DNA from: Pelagibacteraceae bacterium TMED146
Lineage (GTDB): Bacteria > Pseudomonadota > Alphaproteobacteria > Pelagibacterales > Pelagibacteraceae
Direction: 5' to 3'
DNA length: 5,166 nucleotides
Assembly (NCBI GenBank): GCA_002171085.1
Contig: NHGV01000004.1
Location: forward strand, 79,689 to 84,854
This document shows positions 1-4,180 of the stretch, one piece after another (positions within the stretch are counted from its first letter, which is position 1; the number at the start of each line of letters is the position of its first letter). The notes beneath the pieces are model-generated. The model worked only from the letters and a program-made list of their open reading frames with translations, was not told the origin of the DNA and did not search any database. The position numbers and the translations under genes are program-made.

Positions 1-143
1 TTGTTAAATTTAACATCAATAATTTCAAATTTTCCATCATCCCTTTTGTCTATTTCTTTTAGAGACTCGTTACTTATTTCATTTAGTTTATGACTTATTT
101 TGAAAAGACACGTATAAAAACTTTCAGCTACAAATTTACTCAT
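1..143 (-). CDS. Unrecognised protein, N-terminal fragment (runs off left edge)
   Basis: An open frame starts at ATG 143-141 and continues without a stop to the window edge, giving 47 residues beginning MSKFVAESFYTCLFKISHKL. The start is supported by the best Shine-Dalgarno match in this part of the window, AAAGGA just upstream (148-153, minus strand), four bases from the ATG. The visible part looks like a charged, amphipathic helix (about residues 4-31) followed by a likely beta strand around EIIDVKF. There is no signal peptide or membrane segment. I do not recognise the family and the piece is too short to assign a function. It is divergent from the NDUFA12-type gene, so the two need separate promoters in the intervening 94 bases. 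That it is a real gene rests on the open frame, the ribosome binding site and the otherwise unexplained space. Confidence 0.6.
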   Translation of the reverse strand, partial: MSKFVAESFYTCLFKISHKLNEISNESLKEIDKRDDGKFEIIDVKFN

Positions 144-237
144 ATTTTCCTTTAAGAATCGTTAATATTAAAATAGTTTTCTAAGTGACTCTTTGTTATA
201 AGTCTATTGAAAAAAAAAACAACTTTCGATTGTGTTA
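144..237. promoter_or_regulatory. Divergent intergenic region with weak promoter candidates
   Basis: This gap separates the leftward fragment from the rightward NDUFA12-type gene, so promoters in both directions are expected. On the minus strand, TATAAC (200-195) has a good -10 shape, with a weak TTGTTT (222-217) at 16 bases spacing. On the plus strand the overlapping TATAAG (197-202) is a possible -10 without a convincing -35. A perfect 10-base palindrome TTAATATTAA lies at 162-171, and a run of ten A lies at 210-219. All these calls are weak because AT-rich DNA yields such hexamers by chance. No RNA gene or riboswitch-like structure is apparent. Confidence 0.3.
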
Positions 238-591
238 ATGAATTTATTTAAAATTATTTTTTCTTGGTGGAATGGACAAACATTTGGAACATTCTTGCAA
301 ACCTTAGTTTATGGAAACATAGTCGGGAAAGATCATTATGGAAATAAATATTATCAAAATAAAAATGATACAAAAAGATGGGTCATTTACAACGGCACTG
401 TTGACGCCTCATCAATACCTCCCGAATGGCATTCTTGGTTACATAAAATAATAAAAACTACACCAGATCAAATAAAATTTAATAATTTTATTTGGCAGAG
501 AGAACATAAAAAAAATCTTACTGGTACTAGTCAAGCTTATGTTCCTCAGCATGAAAAAAAATTGCCTTACAAAAGATGGCAACCAAAATAA
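238..591 (+). CDS. NADH:ubiquinone oxidoreductase accessory subunit, NDUFA12 (B17.2) family
   Basis: This encodes a 117-residue homologue of the mitochondrial complex I subunit NDUFA12, an accessory subunit known in alphaproteobacterial complex I that sits on the cytoplasmic side of the enzyme. Family marks are visible in order: WWNGQTFGT near residues 10-18, the GNKYY block near 35-39, RWVIYNG then PPEWHSWLH near 47-69, a TGTSQAYVP segment near 95-103, and a closing YKRWQP. There is no signal peptide or membrane helix. I chose ATG 238 because the conserved MNLFKIIFSWW start begins there; an in-frame GTG at 232 would add two residues. No clear Shine-Dalgarno precedes it. Its last 16 bases overlap the DUF2155 gene, suggesting translational coupling. 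The nuo operon itself is not in the window, which is normal for this detached subunit. Confidence 0.9.
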   Translation: MNLFKIIFSWWNGQTFGTFLQTLVYGNIVGKDHYGNKYYQNKNDTKRWVIYNGTVDASSIPPEWHSWLHKIIKTTPDQIKFNNFIWQREHKKNLTGTSQAYVPQHEKKLPYKRWQPK

Positions 592-959
592 TTATATTTA
601 TTTATTTATTTTTTTTTAGCTTTTCATCATTTGGAAATGAATTAGTAAAAGTTTTAAACAATGGTGAAAATTATGCTGAGATAAAAATTATTGACAAAAT
701 AACATCAAGGTTAACTACTGAAAAAATTAATTTAAAAACTTTAAAAAATATTAAAGATTTTGAAATTTTTATTGATAAGTGTGTTCTTGATACCAGGAAA
801 GGGTTTTTAGAAATTTCTGCTTTAGTGCAAATTAAAGATATTAAAAATCAAACTAAAGATAGGGTTTTTTTATTTAATAATTGGATTTTTGCCTCAAATT
901 CATCAGTTAATGAAATAGAGCATCCAAATTATGATATTTCATTGAAAAGTTGTAATTAG
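576..959 (+). CDS. Secreted DUF2155 family protein of unknown function
   Basis: This 127-residue protein matches the alphaproteobacterial DUF2155 family. The diagnostic part is the C-terminal half: a FLEI segment near residue 77, then VFLFNNWIFASNSS near 97-110, EHPNYD near 115-120 and a terminal Cys. The N-terminus, MATKIIIFIYLFFFSFSSFG, is a hydrophobic signal peptide with a plausible SFG/N cleavage after residue 20 and no lipobox Cys, so a soluble periplasmic protein is likely. Cys69 and Cys126 are the only cysteines and sit where the family has conserved ones, so a disulfide is a reasonable inference. The start ATG lies inside the NDUFA12-type gene (16-base overlap, different frame). Its stop interlocks with the accC stop on the other strand. 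The biochemical function is unknown; adjacency to a complex I subunit gives only a hint. Confidence 0.85.
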   Translation: MATKIIIFIYLFFFSFSSFGNELVKVLNNGENYAEIKIIDKITSRLTTEKINLKTLKNIKDFEIFIDKCVLDTRKGFLEISALVQIKDIKNQTKDRVFLFNNWIFASNSSVNEIEHPNYDISLKSCN

Positions 960-2302
960 TTTTTATTTAAGATATCTGATTTCGCTAACCAATTGACATC
1001 ATAATTGAAGCTTAAAAAATCTTCATGTTTTAATATTTCTTGATGCAAATCAATTGTAGTATCGATACCAGAAATTACAAATTCATCTAAAGCTCTAAGT
1101 GATCTTGCCAATGCTGAGTCTCTGTCTCTTCCGTGAGAAATTAACTTTGCAATCATGCTGTCATAAAATGGTTGCACAACATACCCTTGATAAATTGCGG
1201 AGTCTACTCGAGTTCCTGGCCCCGAAGGGATATGACAAGATGTTATTTTCCCAGCACTAGGTTGAAAATCTTTTTTATAATTTTCTGCATTAATTCTACA
1301 CTCAATAGCATGACCATTAAAACTTATTTGTGATTGATCTAGCTCTAAATTACCAGTTGATGCTATTTCAATCTGTCTTTTTACTAAATCAACACCAGTT
1401 ACAGCTTCTGAAACCGGGTGTTCAACTTGAAGTCTTGTATTCATTTCTAAAAAGAAGAATTCACCATTTTCATAAATAAACTCTAAAGTACCTGCACCTT
1501 TATATCCAAGTTTTGAAATACTATTTACAGAATTTTCTAAAAACTTCCCCCTTTCTTCATTTGTTAAAACAGGGCTTGGACTTTCTTCAACTAGTTTTTG
1601 ATATCTTCTTTGAACAGTACAATCTCTTTCACCTAGGTGAACAACTTTTTTACCATCAGATAAAATTTGAACTTCAATATGCCTTGGGTTTTGAAAAAAT
1701 TTCTCAATAAAGACTTCATCATTGTTAAAAAATTTTTTAGCCTCACTTTTTGCATCAATTACATTTTTTTCTAAATCTTTGCTTTCAAAAACGATTTTCA
1801 TACCCTTTCCACCACCACCACCAGCAGCTTTAATTAGCACAGGGTAACCAATTTCTTCTGCCATTTTTTTAGCTTCGTTAATGTCCGTAATACCTTTATC
1901 CGAACCTTTAATTGTTGGTAAACCTAATTCTTTAGCAATTTTTTTTGCTTCAATTTTATCACCCATTTTTTTTATTAAACTTGAAGATGGACCGATAAAA
2001 TTAATTTTGTGATCTTCTAGAATTTTAGCAAACTCATAGTTTTCAGATAAAAAACCGTACCCAGGATGAATTGAATCAGAACCTGTTAATTCATATGCGG
2101 ATAATAAATTTGGAATACTAAGGTAACTATCGCTTGCTCTTGGTGGTCCAATACAAACACTCTCATCAGCCAGTTGAACATGCATTGCATCCTTATCTGC
2201 TGATGAATGTACAGCTACACTTTTAATACCAAGTTCTTTGCAAGCTCTAATTACTCTTACAGCAATTTCACCGCGATTTGCGATGAGTATTTTTTTTATC
2301 AT
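956..2302 (-). CDS. accC: Biotin carboxylase subunit of acetyl-CoA carboxylase
   Basis: AccC uses ATP and bicarbonate to carboxylate the biotin carried by AccB, the first half-reaction of acetyl-CoA carboxylase, in the cytoplasm. At 448 residues it is essentially the E. coli length (449), with the full three-part ATP-grasp layout. Visible marks: KKILIANRGEIAVRVIRA at the N-terminus, HPGYGFLSEN near 79-88, Lys116, the glycine-rich ATP loop KAAGGGGGKGM at 158-168, RHIEVQ with His208, the ERDCTVQRRYQK block ending at Lys236, Glu274, and the catalytic EMNTRLQVEHP at 286-296 (Glu286, Arg290, Glu294). Arg336 in ECRINAE is also kept. All expected catalytic residues are present, so the enzyme should be active. 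It starts within the accB stop (ATGA overlap) and has no Shine-Dalgarno of its own, so translational coupling is likely. There is no fused biotin or carboxyltransferase domain, hence accC rather than a pyruvate or propionyl-CoA carboxylase. Confidence 0.97.
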   Translation of the reverse strand: MIKKILIANRGEIAVRVIRACKELGIKSVAVHSSADKDAMHVQLADESVCIGPPRASDSYLSIPNLLSAYELTGSDSIHPGYGFLSENYEFAKILEDHKINFIGPSSSLIKKMGDKIEAKKIAKELGLPTIKGSDKGITDINEAKKMAEEIGYPVLIKAAGGGGGKGMKIVFESKDLEKNVIDAKSEAKKFFNNDEVFIEKFFQNPRHIEVQILSDGKKVVHLGERDCTVQRRYQKLVEESPSPVLTNEERGKFLENSVNSISKLGYKGAGTLEFIYENGEFFFLEMNTRLQVEHPVSEAVTGVDLVKRQIEIASTGNLELDQSQISFNGHAIECRINAENYKKDFQPSAGKITSCHIPSGPGTRVDSAIYQGYVVQPFYDSMIAKLISHGRDRDSALARSLRALDEFVISGIDTTIDLHQEILKHEDFLSFNYDVNWLAKSDILNKN

Positions 2303-2712
2303 TTAATTTTGATTAATTCTTGATCAAACTCAACAGACTCACCGTCATTAACACAAATCTCTTCCACAATCCCATCTTGCGTTGAAGGTATATGGTTCAT
2401 TGTTTTCATAGCTTCAATAATTAGAATTGTATCTCCTTTTTTTACTTTTGATCCAACAGTAACAAAAGGTTTTGCTCCAGGCTCAGCTGCAAGATAAGCT
2501 GTACCTACCATTGGACTTTTTACTCCATTAAATTTTACAGAAGTCTTTGTTGGAGCAGAAGCTAAATTGTTTAATGAAACTACACTTGGTGCCGAAAATG
2601 TACCTTTTCCTACTTTAATACTCTCTTTTCCATCAGAGTAACTTAATTCAGTTAGATTAAGCTCATCTAAAATTTTAACTAATTCTTTAATTTTATCTTT
2701 GCTAATTTTCAT
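2299..2712 (-). CDS. accB: Biotin carboxyl carrier protein of acetyl-CoA carboxylase
   Basis: AccB is the carrier that shuttles carboxybiotin between AccC and the AccAD carboxyltransferase. The 137 residues split into an N-terminal part (1-35, with LVKILDELNLTELSYSDG, typical of the family's AccC-interacting end), a short Ala/Ser/Thr-containing linker (about 36-62), and a C-terminal biotinyl domain. In that domain EAMKTMN places the biotinylated lysine at Lys103. The segment AAEPGAKPFVTVG (75-87) is the protruding thumb loop typical of AccB-type carriers, which separates it from lipoyl and generic biotinyl domains. It is shorter than E. coli AccB (156 aa), mostly because the linker is reduced. 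Its start overlaps the aroQ end by 11 bases and its stop overlaps the accC start by 4. Biotinylation needs a ligase (BirA) encoded elsewhere. Confidence 0.96.
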   Translation of the reverse strand: MKISKDKIKELVKILDELNLTELSYSDGKESIKVGKGTFSAPSVVSLNNLASAPTKTSVKFNGVKSPMVGTAYLAAEPGAKPFVTVGSKVKKGDTILIIEAMKTMNHIPSTQDGIVEEICVNDGESVEFDQELIKIK

Positions 2713-3142
2713 TTATGATATTTTTTATACCTTGCAGAGCCAATTTATAACTATTAATTCCAAGACCGCAAATTATTCCATCAACCACATTACTTATTAA
2801 TGATTTATGCCTAAATTCCTCGCGTTTATAAATATTAGAAATATGAACTTCTATTTTAGGTATATTTAAACTTTTTAAAGCATCATGAATTGCTACTGAG
2901 GTATGAGTAAAAGCAGCAGCATTTATTATTAATCCATCTGATTTATCACACTCTTGAATTTTGTTTACAATTTCACCTTCTACATTAGACTGAAAAAAAG
3001 ATACATCTAGCTCTAGTTTTTTTGCATAGTCTTTAATTTGGTTATTTATATCTTCCAATGTAAGATTACCGTAAATCTCCGGTTCTCTTTTACCCAAAAG
3101 ATTTATATTTGGTCCGTTAATAATTTTTATTTTTTTTGACAT
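2702..3142 (-). CDS. aroQ: Type II 3-dehydroquinate dehydratase
   Basis: AroQ dehydrates 3-dehydroquinate to 3-dehydroshikimate, the third step of the shikimate pathway to aromatic amino acids; type II enzymes are cytoplasmic dodecamers. The 146-residue length is normal. The active-site set is complete: NGPNINLLGKREPEIYG (10-25) with Arg19 and catalytic Tyr24, FFQSNVEGE (49-57), NAAAFTHTSVA (74-84) with Asn74 and His80, VHISN (99-103) with His100, and REEFRHKS (107-114) with Arg111. It is the first gene of an aroQ-accB-accC operon, an arrangement seen in many bacteria. The start at ATG 3142 sits directly before the conserved KIKIINGPN strand; no Shine-Dalgarno is visible, but the first codons are A-rich. 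A candidate promoter lies inside the divergent thiS gene. Confidence 0.97.
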   Translation of the reverse strand: MSKKIKIINGPNINLLGKREPEIYGNLTLEDINNQIKDYAKKLELDVSFFQSNVEGEIVNKIQECDKSDGLIINAAAFTHTSVAIHDALKSLNIPKIEVHISNIYKREEFRHKSLISNVVDGIICGLGINSYKLALQGIKNIINEN

Positions 3143-3164
3143 TTTATTAATTGAAAAATATTAA
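3136..3164 (+). promoter_or_regulatory. Candidate sigma70 promoter for thiSG
   Basis: TTGACA (3136-3141), an exact -35 consensus, is followed by a 17-base spacer and TATTAA (3159-3164, 4 of 6 bases of the -10 consensus). Transcription would begin near 3171, about three bases before the thiS ATG at 3174, so the thiS message would be leaderless or nearly so. That fits the absence of a Shine-Dalgarno before thiS. The -35 overlaps the start codon of aroQ on the other strand. It rests on consensus matching only, and the TTGACA partly follows from the aroQ ATG-TCA codons. Confidence 0.45.
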
Positions 3165-3167
3165 GCT

Positions 3168-3196
3168 TTAATAATGCATATTGTTTTAAATGGCAA
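3168..3196 (-). promoter_or_regulatory. Candidate sigma70 promoter for aroQ-accBC
   Basis: Read on the minus strand, TTGCCA (3196-3191, 5 of 6 bases of the -35 consensus) is followed by exactly 17 bases and TATTAA (3173-3168), the same -10 hexamer as the opposing thiS candidate. Transcription would start near 3161, leaving a leader of about 18 bases before the aroQ ATG. The -35 lies inside thiS coding sequence, about codons 6-8. The two opposing -10 boxes are only three bases apart. Support is from consensus matching only. Confidence 0.4.
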
Positions 3197-3374
3197 AAAA
3201 TTTCCAATCAATGAAAAAGATACAATTAAAATTCTTTTAAAGAAAATTGATATTAAGTCATCAAAAGTAGCCATTGAAGTAAATAAAGTTGTTATTCCAA
3301 AGGAAAAATATAGAGATTTTAAGTTTAAAAAAAATGATAAGGTTGAAGTTGTTACTTTTATAGGGGGTGGTTAA
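3174..3374 (+). CDS. thiS: Sulfur carrier protein ThiS (ubiquitin-like)
   Basis: ThiS carries sulfur as a C-terminal thiocarboxylate for thiazole formation in thiamine biosynthesis. The protein is 66 residues, the normal size, with the beta-grasp pattern [12 protein letters not shown], a central helix (ILLKKIDI), [15 protein letters not shown], then [15 protein letters not shown]. The mandatory C-terminal Gly-Gly is present (three Gly in total), and the V-E-V-V-T-F strand before it is typical. MoaD is a similar-sized relative, but overlap with thiG settles the assignment. It is divergent from aroQ across only 31 bases and its stop shares one base with the thiG start (TAATG). No Shine-Dalgarno is visible, and the short upstream gap leaves no room for a TPP riboswitch. 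Confidence 0.95.
   Translation: MHIVLNGKKFPINEKDTIKILLKKIDIKSSKVAIEVNKVVIPKEKYRDFKFKKNDKVEVVTFIGGG
3363..3371 (+). promoter_or_regulatory. thiG ribosome binding site embedded in the ThiS Gly-Gly-Gly codons
   Basis: The codons GGG-GGT-GGT that encode the ThiS functional tail form a G-rich Shine-Dalgarno-like sequence. The five-G core (3363-3367) ends six bases before the thiG ATG at 3374. It is one of only two convincing ribosome binding sites in the window. It decides the thiG start and suggests thiG is translated by coupling to thiS. Confidence 0.65.
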
Positions 3375-4147
3375 TGAAAGATTTATTTAGAGTGGGTAAG
3401 TATAAATTTAAATCTCGTTTAATCGTTGGAACAGGAAAATACAGAAATTTTTCTGAAACAGCTAAAGCTATTAAAGCTTCTGGTGCCGATATGGTTACAG
3501 TTGCTGTAAGAAGAGTTAATATTATAAATAATAAAGAACCGCTCTTAATGGATTATATAAATCCAAAAAAAATTAGATACCTTCCAAATACAGCAGGGTG
3601 TTTTAATTCTGAAGATGCTTTAAGAGTTTTGAGGTTGGCAAGAGATAGTGGAGGTTGGAATTTAGTTAAACTTGAAGTTTTAGGAGATCAAGAAACTTTA
3701 TACCCTAATATGGAAGAAACATTAAAATGCGCTAAAATTTTAGTAAAAGAAAAATTTGATGTGATGGTTTATTGTTCAGATGATCCCATTGCTTGTAAAC
3801 AGCTTGAAGAAATAGGAGTAGTAGCAGTAATGCCTCTTGGATCTTTAATTGGTTCTGGGCACGGTATTCCAAATAAAAATAATATTAAACTAATTAAAAA
3901 ACGCTCTAAAGTTCCAGTAATAGTTGATGCAGGAATTGGTTGTGCATCTGATGCTAGTATTGCAATGGAACTCGGTTGTGATGGAGTATTAGTAAATTCT
4001 GCAATTGCAAAAGCTAGTAAACCAATTTTGATGGCAGAGGCTATGAAATTAGCGGTTGAAGCTGGAAGATTATCTTATTTATCTGGAATTATGGAAAAAT
4101 CTTTTTTAGCCAAAAACTCAACAACTCATAAAAGAAAAATTAAGTAA
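3374..4147 (+). CDS. thiG: Thiazole synthase ThiG
   Basis: ThiG is a cytoplasmic TIM-barrel enzyme that condenses 1-deoxy-D-xylulose 5-phosphate, a glycine imine (or dehydroglycine) and sulfur from ThiS thiocarboxylate into the thiazole phosphate of thiamine. The 257-residue length is normal. Marks in order: RLIVGTGKY (15-23), VTVAVRRVN (41-49), LPNTAGC (70-76), LVKLEVLGD (97-105) where Lys99 is the Schiff-base lysine, [14 protein letters not shown] (152-165) and VIVDAGIG (182-189) for phosphate binding, and VNSAIAKA (207-214). The C-terminal [17 protein letters not shown] segment is also typical. It overlaps thiS by one base (TAATG) and is translated from a site within thiS. No thiF, thiO, thiH or thiE follows, so those partners must lie elsewhere. 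It ends 6 bases before the convergent RNase E/G gene. Confidence 0.97.
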   Translation: MKDLFRVGKYKFKSRLIVGTGKYRNFSETAKAIKASGADMVTVAVRRVNIINNKEPLLMDYINPKKIRYLPNTAGCFNSEDALRVLRLARDSGGWNLVKLEVLGDQETLYPNMEETLKCAKILVKEKFDVMVYCSDDPIACKQLEEIGVVAVMPLGSLIGSGHGIPNKNNIKLIKKRSKVPVIVDAGIGCASDASIAMELGCDGVLVNSAIAKASKPILMAEAMKLAVEAGRLSYLSGIMEKSFLAKNSTTHKRKIK

Positions 4148-4180
4148 TATAAATTATTTTTTTGTTTTTTTCTTTTTTGT
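4135..4180. terminator. Weak candidate bidirectional terminator between thiG and the RNase E/G gene
   Basis: The two stop codons lie in a small hairpin: 4142-4148 can pair with 4153-4159 around a four-base loop (seven pairs, all A-T except one G-T wobble). On the plus strand it is followed by a long T-rich tract (4157-4178). On the minus strand it is followed by T-rich sequence, seen as the A-rich stretch 4131-4139 on the plus strand. The arrangement suits both convergent genes, but the stem has no G-C pair and would be unstable, and the T tract is also forced by the Lys-rich tail codons of the opposing gene. Confidence 0.3.

Noticed and set aside
232..234. GTG as the start of the NDUFA12-type gene
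   Set aside because: ATG 238 is two codons downstream, is the better start codon and gives the usual N-terminus. GTG cannot be excluded, but nothing favours it.
1513..1710. A 65-residue open frame on the plus strand inside accC
   Set aside because: It is antisense to the conserved ATP-grasp core of accC, has no recognisable domain or ribosome binding site, and its composition is that of reverse-complemented coding sequence.
2290..2298. Poly-A run of eight at the start of accC (and a similar run at the start of aroQ) as programmed frameshift or slippage sites
   Set aside because: Both runs encode ordinary Lys-rich N-termini in genes that are intact in one frame, and such runs are expected at this base composition.
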